64,000 nt of DNA, from the NCBI GenBank assembly GCA_029582165.1, contig CM055868.1, positions 19,526,391 to 19,590,390 of the forward strand, given 5' to 3'. Shown in pieces: positions 12,148 to 23,492 of this stretch (the first letter of the stretch is position 1; every line of letters starts with the position of its first letter). The stretch is from Portulaca oleracea. Taxonomy: Eukaryota > Streptophyta > Magnoliopsida > Caryophyllales > Portulacaceae. A model generated the notes under the pieces. It saw only the letters and a program-made list of their open reading frames with translations. It was not told the DNA's origin and ran no database searches. A program made the translations under genes and the position numbers.

Positions 12148-13114
12148 TGTTAGAACCCCTCAAGGATGTTGCCTTGGCGACTGGATCAGTTATGAATAAA
12201 AGCCAAAATTCATTTAGCCAGAAACGTTGTGATAAGAAAGAGGCTGAAGGGCATTTACGTCAAGCATCTCAAGGACGTTCATATCAAGCACGAAAGATAA
12301 AAGGACCAGAGAAGTATTTCTGGAAACCAGTTACTCGATCCCTCCAATCTTATTTTCAACTAGACCAACCGATTGTAAACCTTGCTGTATAGGAAACAAT
12401 CGTGAAGAAATTAGAAGGAACAAGGATCGTGATTTATGGAGAAATCTTTCAAAAGAAGGAAAGGAAAGTCGTCAATTCCGGAAAGACAAGCAAAGTGCAA
12501 AGAAGGAAAAAATCATCATCAATTATAGAAAGACAAGCAGGATGCGTAGAAGGAAAGAATAGATCCCCAACGACTACTACCTACAAGTTGCACCCATAAA
12601 TAGATGAATTGAAGACCGAACAAATTAACGATTCCAAGTGAAGTAATTGGGTGTTACCAAAACAGAGGGTGCTCTGTTTTGAGTTCATTTCTTCGTGTAG
12701 AAAAGTTGTATTCAGTGAGAAATTTGTGTTTGAGTGTAATCGATTCCTTAACGGAACTAGGATTTGATTGATACTCTTGTAATCGATTCCTAGAAGGACT
12801 TAGGATCGATTAGTGTTTACACCAAATTTGTGGTTGGTGTGTGTTTCCCAGAAACTCAGTTCGAAGCTTCGTTGTTCGCTGCAACCCTAAGGACGTTCAC
12901 CTTAGGCAGTTGTCACATTCAAGCATATATTGTTCCAACGAAATAAAGGAGGTAATTCAGTTATCTCTTATTGTCCTTTATTTCAGCTTACCTTGGTTTA
13001 TCTTAAGTTGAATCTTAATCTGAAAAGATTAAGAAACCCTAACCTCCTTTACCATTGAGTATTTGTGCAGAAATTTTCATAACCCTATTTACCCCCCTCT
13101 CTAGGTTTCTTTCA
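12148..13114 (+). repeat. 3' LTR of element H (967 bp)
   Basis: Same ends as the 5' LTR. It contains a block of about 165 bp (about 12668-12835) with two ATCGATTCCT-like repeats that the 5' LTR lacks. Confidence 0.92.
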
Positions 13115-13916
13115 ATTGTAAAACCGTAGTTTATGCAATTCTCAATGTATTTTAGTTCGAAATGGGAGTCGCCACCCGACTTTTTATGAGAAAAGCCAAG
13201 ACAAATCCGAAAGGGAAAATAAAGAAAGACCCCGCCTGCGAAACACAAGAATGGATTCGGGGGTAAGGCTACGAACTCGAAAAGTAAACTTTAAGAGTTC
13301 GCCTCTCACAAAATGAAAGACACTACTAAAAGTTTAAGAATGTGCTTTTAATAAAGTTTGGAAGGGAATTGATGGAATACTTTATAAAATTACTTCATTG
13401 AATATGCAACAAGAATGTAATACAAGATAAAAAAGTACAAATATACACTTATTTACAAGAAAAGATGAGCAGTTAAGAGCTTACATTCCTACTTTGTGGG
13501 AAAAGACTTTGCCTAGCCATTGAATGCTTGATGAATCCTCCTTGATGCCTTCCTCTCCAAGTGCCAAGATGACGATAGAAAACATGATGAGAAATGATGA
13601 GAACGAGGGTGAAAATAGAGTAGTAAGAAGGCTCTTTTTGTGGTTATGGATGTGTTTAGGCTAGGGTTTTAGGTGGAGTTTAGGATGGATGAGGTAGGAT
13701 ATGTATTTAGGGTTTTTGCGATGGAAGAAGGATGAAGATTATGATGGTAAGGTAGATGATGGAAGATAATAAAGATGATAGTAGAATGAATAAGAAAGTA
13801 TAGGTATAAGAAGTGGAGATTTGAGAGAGATTAGAGAAATGGATGAGTAGAGAGTAGAAGGGGAAGAATGAGTGAATGAGTTGGTGAGTGAGTCAAAATG
13901 ACTTGGAGAGGAGTAG

Positions 13917-13924
13917 TATTTATA
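13917..13924 (-). promoter_or_regulatory. TATA box in the LTR of element F
   Basis: The minus strand reads TATAAATA in CCTCCTATAAATACTACTC, about 530 bp from the LTR start. Confidence 0.65.
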
Positions 13925-14448
13925 GGAGGAGGAGGGAGTAGAGATACATATGCATGCATTCACTCACATAGTAATCTCCGAGCTTGTGCAGAATACCAAG
14001 GCAGAAGGGGGTCAACTTGGAGTGGACGGCAACACGTGGTCAATTGACCACGTGTGGTTGACGAGTGTAGGTCGGTCGGCCACTACGCCAGGGGGGGAGA
14101 ACCAGCTTCGTCCATGCATGCATGGACGGTGGAATGTGAAGCAAATCTGCCTAGGGAAATGCAGCTTCACAGTAAACGAAATGAGCATGTTTTAGCTAGC
14201 TTTTTAGGTGTTTTTGGAGTGCTTTTGTGAGGATTCGATCTCGCGACCTCTAGCACTTGTTTGTAGGGTTTGCATGGCTCCATTTTTATATAAAAAATGT
14301 GCATGTAGCTAAGATGGACTACATGTGATCATGCATGTAGCTTTAAGTGAACAAATACATGTAAAATGCATGTATTTATCGACTCTCTTTTTATTTCTTC
14401 CGCTCTTCTTTTTATGTTATTTTACGCGTCAAAATCCCGGTGTCTACA

Positions 14449-15570
14449 CCGAGCAGTGTCTAAAAGGTGTCTATGCTTTCTTTCTACCCTACCATTTTGT
14501 TGAGGGGGTGTAGACCATTGATTTTTGGTGTATAATCCCATGATCAGAGAATAAACGAGCACAAGATTGATTAATGAATTCTATTCCATTATCACTACGA
14601 AGAATAGAGACCTTGGAATTGAATTGAGTATTTACCATGTTGAGGAATTGAGACAAAACAGCAGGCACAAAAGCTTTATTATTTAGTAATTGTGTCCAAG
14701 TATTTCTTGAGTGATCATCAACAATAGTTACAAAATAATGAGAACCGTCTATATTAGAGATCTTATAAGGTCCCCATAGGTCTACATAAAGTAATTGAAA
14801 ATTTCTATTTGCATGAGAATCGCTTCTATGGAAGGGATGTCTATGTGCTTTGGGTAGATACAAGTTTCACACGAAAAATCGACATTTTCTTTACATTCAA
14901 CTAGATGTTGAAATTTTGATATGGAGGTAGGCCCCAATCTAGCATGTAGTAATTTCAAAGAAGAGCAAAGATTAGTGTTACTGTTGCTCAAGGTAGTAAG
15001 GCCTTCCACTTATGTATTGCGATCTGATTTAAAATGAAGCAACCCAGCAGTAGGAACCATAGAAGCTAGAGTTTCTTTAGAGGTAGGGTCCTGAAAATAA
15101 CAAATGTTAGGAAATATATGAAGACTGAGAGATTGATCACTTATGAGCTTTAAAACAGATAGCAAATTGAATTTGAACTCAGGAATGTACAAAACTCCTT
15201 TTAATGTGATCTTGTCAATTAGAATAACATTTCCTGTAATTGTGACTTTCTTTGAGGAACCATCTGGTAATATTACTTGAATGGGATTAGCAAGATTAGT
15301 AATATGAACAAGCAGCGAAAGATCAAAACATATATGCTCACTTGCTCCTGTGTCTACGACCTAGGACCTGTTGTTTTTGTAGGGTTGTTGAGTATCACAA
15401 CTGACAACAAGAATGTCATTATGTAGGTTACCTGAGAAGGAGCTAGCTCCAGCAAATTGACCATATGCTTTATCGGGTGCCTTTTCTGATTTGATCTTGG
15501 CTATTTCTTGAGCCAATGCGTGAATAAATTCACGATCCGAAGTGCGAAGGAGAATCATTAATGGCTTCAA
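14449..15570 (-). pseudogene. Copia protease-integrase remnant of element G
   Basis: Seen leftward: protease motif VVDTGASEH near 15360-15340; IPEFKFNLLSV at about 15190-15160; the GAG-pre-integrase LLHARLG with its downstream CETC (about 14965-14860); integrase Asp residues in VDLWGPY (about 14785) and LRSDNGIEF (about 14600-14575); and NGRVERKH holding the catalytic Glu (about 14490). One extra C near 14512 shifts the frame just before that Glu. Further stops split the protease and zinc parts. The frame ends at 14449 by insertion of F. Confidence 0.85.
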
Positions 15571-16073
15571 GAGGAGTACCTACTATGTTCTCATCAGATT
15601 TATTAACTGCTGCCACCATTTTTGGGACTCGAGCCTGCTGTTTGCCTTTGATTTCCCTTGAGCCTTGGTACTAATCCGGATATCTGACCAATTGAAAGCA
15701 CTGGTCTATGGTGTGGCTAGTTCTTTGACAATGATCACATAATCTCTTTGATTTTGGAGCCTTGGAATCTTTCTTGCTTTGTGAGTTCTTGACTGCGAGT
15801 CATTGTTGACAAAGGCACCAAATTGTTTAATCCCAAAACCATTGGTAATCTGCCTCTGTTTTTCAACTTGTTATACCATATTATACACTTTGTTCACAGA
15901 GGGCAGAGGATCGAGTAAAAGAATCTGACCTCTGATGTTGTCATATTCGTCGTTTAAATGCATGAGAAATTGCAATAACTTGTTCTTTGGTCGATGTCGT
16001 GTACCTGTTTGATGGAAGGGCAAGCTTTAGTGCAAGTACATGTGGGAACTTCAGAGACATCAGCTAATTCATC

Positions 16074-16544
16074 TCAAATTCTCTTGAGTTTTATAAAGTA
16101 TACAACAACGGAATCATTTCGCTGATAAAGATCTCCAAGTTCCTTATCAAGATGATACAAAAGAGGGCCATTAGATTGGCCAAACCTTTCAACGAGATCC
16201 TCCCAAAGATGCTTGGTTGTATCAACGTATATGAACGCATCTGAGAGATCTGGTAACATCGCGTTCAAAATCCAGCTTATGACCATGCTATCTACCTTGA
16301 TCCATTGTTCATAACTGGGAGAGGTGGAAGTCGGTGTTGCACATTTGCCGTCGAAGAATCCCAAATTTACCTTGGTCTTCAATGCGATTTTTACCGCCTT
16401 GCTCCATTTCTGGAAATTAGATCCGTTGAATTTCACGTTTGTCAGAGGAATTCCCGGATGATCAGATGGGTGAAGATACAACGGATCATTGTTGTATCCT
16501 TCTATTATCTGTGTGCTTGAAGTAGAGTCTCCGGAATCTCCCAT
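16074..16544 (-). pseudogene. Copia gag N-terminal domain of element G
   Basis: A 156-codon open frame with the UBN2-type copia gag. It starts MGDSGDS at 16544, about 75 bp downstream of the PBS. Typical features are NFQKWSKAVKIAL and the W-LNAMLPDLS phrase. It ends in LKRI, where a TGA and later frame changes separate it from the rest of gag (16073-15571), of which only scattered pieces remain. Family gags usually run past 300 residues, so this is the N-terminal half. Confidence 0.8.
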
Positions 16545-16617
16545 TTAGAGAAGAACAGAGAGATGCGACACATAGAGGGAAGGAAAAAAAAGGAAATCAA
16601 AGGTTTTGACCTTTAAA

Positions 16618-16629
16618 GCTCTGATACCA
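16618..16629 (-). other. Primer binding site of element G (iMet tRNA)
   Basis: The minus strand reads TGGTATCAGAGC directly adjoining the LTR end at 16630. Confidence 0.88.
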
Positions 16630-16836
16630 TGTAAAATATTGTGATAGAAGAGAGCTAAAGCATTAATAGAAGAATAATTCTGATTGTATTTGCTGAAAAA
16701 CAAAGCAACCTACAGACCCTATTTATACAGGAGGAAGGAAAAGAAAAGGAAGAAAACCAAGATCTTGTAGAAGAAGATCCGGAATATACAAAACAAGGAA
16801 AGGAAACTAACTACCTAACAACCTCTATATTCTACA
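16630..16836 (-). repeat. Short 5' LTR of element G with TATA box
   Basis: About 207 bp with TGTA...TACA ends. The minus strand carries TATAAATAGGG at about 16717-16730, around 110 bp from the LTR start. The outer border at 16836 is inferred from the end motif, since the partner LTR is not in the window. Confidence 0.7.
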
Positions 16837-17658
16837 GGAATCCAGGCCACCCGACCTTGGTACCTTTTAAGGCCAACTGTTCTGGCCTAGAAGGCCAACT
16901 AAATAACCCTGTAAAGATCTGAAGGCTATCTAGCTTTGCTGCCACACTAGGCCCATTGTTCTTTGTTGGGTCACCCAGTTTTGTCTCTAGGCTCGTTTAG
17001 CTTGTTGTTGACCCAATTTGGCCTTTTATGATATCCTCGAGTTTGAATATCTATTATATCGTCTATTCGACTCTAAGCCCAAAAATAAAAAAATGCAAAA
17101 AAAATAATTGAAAAATGAGGAAAATAAAAAATAGTGTCAATCGTAAGTAGATCCAACTATAGACCCAATGAGTATTCTTGTTGTAAATATTACACTAGGT
17201 CTATGTAGAGTTAGGTCATGCAAACCTTTATAATGGGTGGGTCATCCTTGCGCCATCATATACACATCAAGTCCATGCGTTTGGGTCCCATGTAGTGTAG
17301 CCTGTGTAGGTCCACTAAGGCATGCATGCATAGGGTAGTCAATGTTAGAGTCGATTTTTGAGCTACTAACGGATTTCCATACAGGGAAGAGAGGAGATCA
17401 ACATCATGCCAGCATAAGAGATCCTCACACCGACCGACTTGGTTGAAACCCAAATTATGTTTAACCAGCAATCCTACCTAAAGGCAGCAAGACTGCGGTT
17501 ACAGAAGAGCAATTCCAAGTGATCCATGTTCAGGGTGCTATGAAACGATCATCACTAAACAACTTGAGGAACTATATACTAAAATGTAAGGCCTGGTCTT
17601 CTTTAACTCTCATGAACACCAACATATTAAGAAGACGTTCAACGAGCAACAACAGGTA
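16837..17658. other. Gene-free stretch, nothing identified
   Basis: No LTR border, PBS or recognisable domain. The last 150 bp may be the 5' part of the gag region of element D, whose open frame starts at 17659. Confidence 0.5.
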
Positions 17659-17853
17659 GTGGATGACATGCTACAGGAAATCACTAGTATTAATAAAAAG
17701 TTGGGGTTAATCAATTCTAATGAAGATGATGAGGAGGTTGATGAGTGTGAATCTAAACTTGAACTTGAAAAATCACAACAAGAAGTTAAGTCCAGAGGAG
17801 CTAGTGCTTCAAAAGGAAAAGGGATAGGAAAAGCATCCTATAAAATGTCCTTT
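17659..17853 (+). pseudogene. Element D, gag fragment 1
   Basis: Open frame rich in Glu, Asp, Lys and Ser, ending at the solo LTR inserted at 17854. No domain is visible in this piece. It is assigned to D because sequence on the far side of the inserted LTR (19558) and of element A (48181) continues as a Tat-type gag-protease region on the same strand. Confidence 0.5.
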
Positions 17854-19562
17854 TGTAACGTGGTTTGTAAGACCTCGGTTTTTATCGTTCTTCCACAGGG
17901 AGCTAGGGGCCTTAGCTACAACTACTTGACTCTAGGTAGGGTTTACGATTACGAAATGATGATAGGCTTTAAGATAAAACAACACAAACACACTAGGTTC
18001 AGTAAAAAAGGTGAGACAATGGGTGTCGGGAGACTTTCGGGATGGAAACAGGGATAAGGAAGTGGGTTTCGCAACAAGAGAGTAACGAGAAGGGGAAATC
18101 AAATGGTAACTCTGTTAGAAAATACCCACCGGGCTTCCTATTTCAAGGACAACCCGGATTAACTTCCCCAAAGTCCATAGACAGACCCGGGGAAGTTGAT
18201 GAAACGGAATTTCCTAGTTAGTTTCTATTCGCTTTCGCGAACTAGAATACTAACTATCCCAAATCCTACCTTCCAACAAGCGTTGGATGTATTCGGGATG
18301 CTTTCGCACCCAAATACATCCTACTTTAGGGAAGGATAAGGTTGGGAAATTGATTTCCTAACTAGTTACTCACTAATATTGCTAACCCAAACCTAATCAC
18401 CCATTCACACCCTTAATATCTCCCTAACCCATTAGGGTTCTAGCCACTAAACATCCTAACTATCATGATACTAACATCAACAACTTTAATCATGCTTAAA
18501 AGGATAAACAAGATAACAATAATCAATCAACAAAACCAACAATAACAACAATAGCAAAATAGAGATTAATAGATAAACTATGAAATAAAAGAGAGAAAGG
18601 TTAAGAAATGCTCATTGATTGTGATGACAAAGAGGAAAAACTTCTGAATAATAAAGCTCCAATGCTCCAAATATGAGAATAATCTTCAAACTTCAAATAA
18701 AACTCAAGAGAATCCAATACAAGAACCAATAATCTCAGCAAAGATCTTCACTAATCCCTCTAATCCAAAGCTTAAAATGTGATAAAGTAAATGCTAAAGT
18801 ATGATAAAAGATAGCTAATAGCTGCTTAAAAGTTCTCCCTAGCTAAAATGACCTAAATACATTAAATAGTAACTGAGGTTGTTACTCAAAACTCATCATT
18901 TTACACTACAGACAAAAGTGTCCCGCAGGGGACCGTGGGCATGGTCAAGGTGACCGTGGCCACGGTCCTGCGTAAGGTAGGCAAAACTTCTCTTCGCTTC
19001 GCAGTACCGTGGGCACGGTCAAGGCGATTAGGGCTGACAACTTTTCGCTCCTTCGCACCGCCGTGGCTACGGTCACGGGAGACCGTGGCTACGGTCTTGT
19101 TCGGCTCACTTCTTCCTTGGGCATGGTAGTGATCTCACCGTGGCTACGGTCAAACTGACCGTGACCACGGTGTATCTCGGGTTGCAATGTCTCCTTCCTT
19201 GGGCATTGGCTCAATCACACCGTGGCTACGGTCAACTTGACCGTGGCAACGGTCTATCTCGGCCACAAGTATTCTTCAGGGTGCTCTTCAACAGTTGCTT
19301 TCGCTTCCGCTCCCTTTTGACATGATCGGCCCTTCTAATCCCGCTACCTTCGACACAACCAGGGCTCGGGGAATCTTAGGGAATCTCGGGATTCCCAAGA
19401 TTGGTGCAAAATTGGCCAATTTAGCATCGTTTTGAGTAAAAACTTCGGAAGCTACAAAAATAACCAAAATGCATTAAAAGTTATTAAAACAAGTTCCAAA
19501 ACAAGTCAAAAGCCTAAGGATTTAGACGGTATTTAGACACGAAATCGGGTCTAAACACCATT
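17849..19562 (-). mobile_element. Solo LTR of the A (Athila-like) family, minus orientation
   Basis: The LTR occupies 17854-19557 (1704 bp), ends TGTAACG...CTAAACA, and is the reverse of the LTR at 19700-21406. It is flanked by CCTTT (17849-17853) and CCATT (19558-19562), a five-base duplication with one mismatch. No PBS or internal sequence adjoins it. It carries the palindrome-pair array at 18931-19254 (GACCGTGGnnACGGTC type) but lacks the GTAGCGGGCGCTAC pairs present in the other two copies. Confidence 0.85.
18931..19254 (-). promoter_or_regulatory. Palindrome-pair array in solo LTR
   Basis: Units of the GACCGTGGCCACGGTC type start near 18931/18952, 19005/(19026, decayed), 19059/19081, 19136/19157 and 19218/19239. 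Members of a pair start 21-22 bp apart. The unit at 18952-18967 is a perfect 16-bp palindrome. Confidence 0.85.
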
Positions 19563-19699
19563 CCCTCGGGCGAATCCAAAGCCAAAGCATCCACTGAGAG
19601 CCTAAGCCCATGGAGAACCCCGCTGTCAAGGCCCTCGAAGAAAAGTTAGAGAGCCTTACTAGAATGATGAGTACTGTCTTACATTCGCAGACAGATACA
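19558..19699 (+). pseudogene. Element D, gag fragment 2
   Basis: A 142 bp island between two inserted LTRs. It encodes a coiled-coil-like stretch (ALEEKLESLTRMMSTVL) in frame with a nearby ATG. Its last five bases, ATACA (19695-19699), are the target-site duplication of element A and recur at 48176-48180, so gag resumes at 48181. Confidence 0.65.
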
Positions 19700-19969
19700 T
19701 GTTTAGACCCAATTTTGTGTCTAAATACCGCCTAAATCCTTAGGCTTTTGACTTGTTTCGTAGTTTAATTTAATAACTTTTAATACGTTTTTGGTTATTT
19801 CATAGATTTCGGAGTTTTTACTCAAAACATGGTAAAAAGGGCCATTTTGCAACTATTTCGGGAATCCCGAGATTTCCCGAGTCTTGGTCGAGTCAAAGGC
19901 GAAGGAAGCGGAAAGGCCGGACAGGTTGAGTTGCTCAAAAGATAGCGTTTTGCTGAAGATCACCAAGGC

Positions 19970-20367
19970 GTAGCCCCCACCACGCTCAAGGTAGCGGGCG
20001 CTACCCTCCTCTCGTCCTTAGGCTGTCAAACGCTCCAAGGCGTAGCCCCCGTCACCATTTTTTGTAGCGGGCGCTACGCCCAGAATATCTTTGGGGCCGA
20101 GCTGGACCGTACCCACGGTTCTGAGGACCGCAACCACAGTGGGTTCAAGGCTCGTCCAGGGGGTGAAGAGGCCGAGCAAGACCGTACCCACGGTCTTGGG
20201 AGACCGTACCCACGACGGTGTGAAGGAGAGAAGTTTCGCTTTACCTAAATCGCCAGACCGTGCCTACGGTCCAGAGGCACCGTGCCTACGGTGTTGCGAA
20301 AAGAAGCGAAGTCTGCATTTCGCTACGCAGGACCGTGGCCACGATCTCATAGACCGTGGCCACGATC
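19970..20367 (+). promoter_or_regulatory. Six palindrome pairs upstream of the TATA box, LTR of A
   Basis: Unit starts 19970/19991 and 20042/20064 are GTAGCGGGCGCTAC-like. Unit starts 20105/20126, 20180/20202, 20256/20278 and 20331/20352 are GACCGTnnnnACGGTC-like. Within-pair spacing is 21-22 bp throughout; pair-to-pair distances are 72, 63, 75, 76 and 75 bp. The last unit ends about 57 bp before the TATA box. Confidence 0.9.
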
Positions 20368-20424
20368 CCCTGCAGATACGCTTTTTCTGCTAAGTGACGA
20401 GTTTTGAGTAACTAACTTTACTTG

Positions 20425-20434
20425 TATATATATA
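20425..20434 (+). promoter_or_regulatory. TATA box of the A 5' LTR
   Basis: TATATATATA; the matching position in the 3' LTR (47190-47197) reads TATAAATA. Confidence 0.75.
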
Positions 20435-21411
20435 CCTCTTTGACGATTTCTTAGGGGGGCATCTAGGGATAGACTTGGACAATTTTCCAGGCTATAATTA
20501 GGGATTTTAGAGAGAGTTTAGTGAGAGATTAATCTAGGATTTTGGAGATTTGTGTTTGTTATTGAAGATTTGGGTATTCAAACAATTGAGAGTTTGTTGG
20601 ATCAACTTTTTATTGCTTTCCTTTGTTCATCTACAACACCTTGATAAGTATTCTCTTCCCTTAACTCTTTTATTAATTACTTTGCTAATTACTTTGCTTG
20701 TTCTTCAATTTCTTTGCTTTCTATTTTGATTATTTTGCTTGCTTATGGTTGTTTGATGTTAGAAATCATGTTTAGGTTTGGTTTGGATGTTGTTAGCATA
20801 CTTAGTATCATGATTAGTGGCTAAAAACCCTATGGGTTAGGGGGTAATTAAGGGTGTGAATAGATGATTAGGTTTGGGTTAGTAATATTAGTGAGTAGTT
20901 AGTTGGGAAATCAATTTCCCACTCCTTTCCTTCCCTCAAGTGGGATGTATTTGGGTTCGAAAGCTCCCGAATACATCCCATACTTGTGTTGGAAGGTTGG
21001 AAATGGGATAGTTAGTACTCTACTCACGAAAGTGAATAGAGGCTAACTAGAAAATTTCGTTTCATTAACCCTTCGGGTCTGTCGTGGACTTTGGGGAAGT
21101 TAATCCGGACTATCCTCGGAAGAGGAAGCTCGGTGGGAATTTTCTAACGGAATTGCCACTTGTTTCTCTCTCCTTGTTATTCCCTTGTTGCAAAACCCAT
21201 TTCCTCATCCCCGTTTGCATCCCGAAAAGCCTCCGAAGTCCATTTTCCATTTCTTGACTGGCCTTAGCTTTCTTTGTTGCTTCGTGACCGCCTCTTTCAA
21301 CCCATTGCCTTACCTTAGCAATCTTGACCAGACCTTAGACCTAGTTTCTATGACCAAGGTCGCCAGCTCCCTAAGAGAGACCGAGGTCTCACAAACCACT
21401 GTTACACAAAA

Positions 21412-21429
21412 TGGCGCCGTTGCCGGGGA
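21412..21429 (+). other. Primer binding site of element A (Asp-tRNA type)
   Basis: TGGCGCCGTTGCCGGGGA, five bases after the LTR end. This is the PBS typical of Athila elements. Confidence 0.93.
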
Positions 21430-21599
21430 GCCAGCGCCCCTAGTTTTAGTTTATTGGTTTTTGGTTATTAGGGATTGCTTTTACGCTAGAAATTAGTTTA
21501 TGCTAATCCCGATGAATTTGATGCTTCTATTGGTTCTTGTTGGTTGATGTAGGTACGCCCTAATGTTCTATCGAGCATCGTAGGTGGCTTCAAGTCCTA

Positions 21600-23492
21600 A
21601 TGGGTGAAGTCCAAGCTGATTCACCCCGTACTCTTCTATCATATGCCGTTCCATCTTCGAGTACGGGAGGCAACCCTATCATTTTACCACCATTACCACC
21701 CGACGCGGTATTTGAGTTCAAGCCGTGTCTTCTTGATGTTTTTGAAAGCAACCCGTTCTATGGAGATATTTCCGAGAGCCCTATTGCTCATATGGAGAGA
21801 TTCAAAAAGCGTATCAGTTTCATGCACAAGCCCGGAATATCTTCCGAATATTTGAAGTTGAAGTTCTTTCCTCTTACCCTAAGGGGAAAAGCTGAAATGT
21901 GGTTCGACATTAGTCCCCCTCGATATTATTCTTCTTGGGAGGCCCTAAAGAAAGATTTCCTCCAAAGATTTTTCCCAACCGAAAAAACTTGTAGACTCCG
22001 GGAAGATATTATAAGTTTCAAGCAAAAAGCCAGAGAGTCTCTTTTTGAAGCTTGGGGGAGATTCAAAAGTCTCCAACGTCAGTGTCCACACCATAAGTTA
22101 CCCAACTAGATGCTTCTTCAGCACTTCTATTGTGGACTCTTTGATTCTCTCAAAGAGTCAATCGATATAGCATCCGGAGGGACATTTTTGAAGATGACTG
22201 CGGGGGAAGCCGAACAATTCCTTCATGAGCTTGTTCAATATGCTCCTGAGTTTGGAGGTTGCAAATCTAGTGGAGGAGATTTATCTTTGGAGCATCATCC
22301 TATTATTGCACTCCTTTTGGCTTCTATCTATGAACTGTAAAAAGAAAAGGTGAATGAGGAGACTTTCAAGCATTTGAGAATGGCTCAGGAAGCGCAAGTG
22401 TTCAATTTTCAACAATTAGAGCAAGTGAGTGCCATTATTTCTTCCCATGTTGAACCAGATCCCATTTCTTATGATTTTACCATCGACTAACACCCTTCTA
22501 CTTTTCAACCCAATGACTATCATTGATTCATTCAAGAAGAAACCTTCCATCCAACCCAACAAGATTTTCCACAACCTCAAATTTCTTAACCACCCCAAGA
22601 ATCCTCATTTGAGTTGATGTTGGAGCGAATCATGGAAGACCAAAAGGAGGATCAAGCTTATATCCAAAGTCTCGAGCTCGAATTGGCTCAATCCAACCAA
22701 TTTCAATTTGCACCTATCCAAACCACTCCTATCCAAGGGGTGGAGGTGAATGTTATTACCATGTGTGGTGGAGGAGAAGTTGAGCAACCTGAGTTGGTGG
22801 AGGAGGGAGTTCTTAAAGGAAATGAGGGAGATATTGAGGATAAGATCAAAGGAGAGGGTATGGAGGTTGCGCAAGTGGTTGATGATGAGAAGGAGGATAT
22901 GATTAATGAGGTGGCCAATTGCGTAGAAGAGAAGGTGGAGGAAGTACAAGATATAGTTTTGAATGAAAATGCTAGTGAATGTCCTGAAGAGCAATTTCAT
23001 CCCCACCAAATGCAAATTCCTCTCCCAAATTGGTTGATTCAACACTTGATTGATGAAGGACATATTGAATCAAAGTGTAATGTTCCTATTGAGACACCCT
23101 TTCTCATGCCACCTTGTGTTGAAGTCAATATGATAGAAACAGTTGTTCATGAGTGTCAAGAGGAAGTTTATATTCTTGAAGTGGAACCCTACAATGGGAA
23201 GGACAACAATCATCCCGAGGCCTTATGTTCCGAACCCGAGGTAATTGAAGATGCATCTTGTGTTGATTCCCTCAAGATTGTTCCATTGAGGAGGGAAATT
23301 TCATTGGATGAAGTCTATATTGAGGACATAGATAATGAGAAGATTGTTCCCAAGTGTTTGAAACTTGGAGAACCACTTGAAGAAGAACCTAAGTTACTTC
23401 TTCATCCCCATCACCAAATCAAACCACTGGAGGAAACTCTTGTTCTTTTTGCGGAGGTGATGAGAAGGTGTTGGAAAATGAGGAGGAAGTGA
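21600..23492 (+). pseudogene. Gag of element A followed by an acidic C-terminal extension
   Basis: One frame of about 631 codons starting MGEVQADSPR. Residues about 40-245 are a retrotransposon gag (capsid) domain with LKFFPLTLRGKAEMWF and AWGRFKSLQRQCPHH. It is broken by TAG at 22107-22109, TAA at 22338-22340 and further stops between 22480 and 22600. From 22614 the same frame stays open for 292 codons and encodes a Glu/Val-rich acidic protein, not the protease expected after an Athila gag. No DTG/DLG protease or RT follows. The acidic part may be a family-specific replacement of the protease region. Confidence 0.75.

Larger units (their letters stand above)
9307..13114 (+). mobile_element. 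Non-autonomous Ty1/copia element H, complete with both LTRs
   Basis: Flanked by ATTGT at 9302-9306 and 13115-13119. It has a 5' LTR (9307-10138), an iMet PBS, a degraded gag-like region, a polypurine tract and a 3' LTR (12148-13114). Both LTRs start TGTTAGAACCCC and end TTTCTTTCA or TTCTTTCA. The internal region is only about 2.0 kb and lacks protease, integrase, RT and RNase H, so it would need enzymes from a related copy. Confidence 0.93.
8317..14448 (-). mobile_element. Ty3/gypsy Tat-type element F: 5' LTR, PBS and start of internal region
   Basis: A minus-strand element identified by its Arg-tRNA-type primer site (TGGCGACTCC...) and by an LTR that starts TGTAGACACCGG on the minus strand. 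It sits in the integrase of copia element G, and its LTR was later split by copia element H. The internal part is seen only from the PBS leftward to about 8317, where element I interrupts it. The rest lies outside the window. Confidence 0.7.
8972..14448 (-). repeat. 5' LTR of element F, split by copia element H
   Basis: The LTR consists of 8972-9306 and 13120-14448, about 1.66 kb. On the minus strand it starts TGTAGACACCGG at 14448 and ends TGTCCACA at 8972. The two parts are separated by element H with its ATTGT duplication. A second GGAGTCGCCAC at 13165-13175 lies inside the U5 part; I take it as LTR-internal and not as another PBS. A TATA box is present on the minus strand. Confidence 0.65.
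14449..16836 (-). mobile_element. Ty1/copia element G, 5' part, truncated in integrase by element F
   Basis: Minus-strand copia element with a short LTR (16630-16836), iMet PBS, gag, protease, GAG-pre-integrase and integrase core. It stops at 14449, inside the integrase, right after the conserved QNGRVERKHRHLLDTAR region, where the LTR of element F begins. The RT half would lie on the far side of F, outside the window. Confidence 0.88.
19700..21406 (+). repeat. 5' LTR of element A
   Basis: 1707 bp, TGTTTAGACCC...CTGTTACA. It carries six palindrome pairs (19970-20367) and a TATA box at 20425-20434. Nearly the same sequence recurs at 46460-48175 and, reversed, at 17854-19557. Confidence 0.93.

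Noticed and set aside
13165..13175. Second Arg-tRNA-type PBS (GGAGTCGCCAC)
   Set aside because: A single LTR running from 14448 to 8972 explains both sites. The one at 8950-8964 is followed by leader sequence and a possible gag start; the one at 13165 falls in U5.
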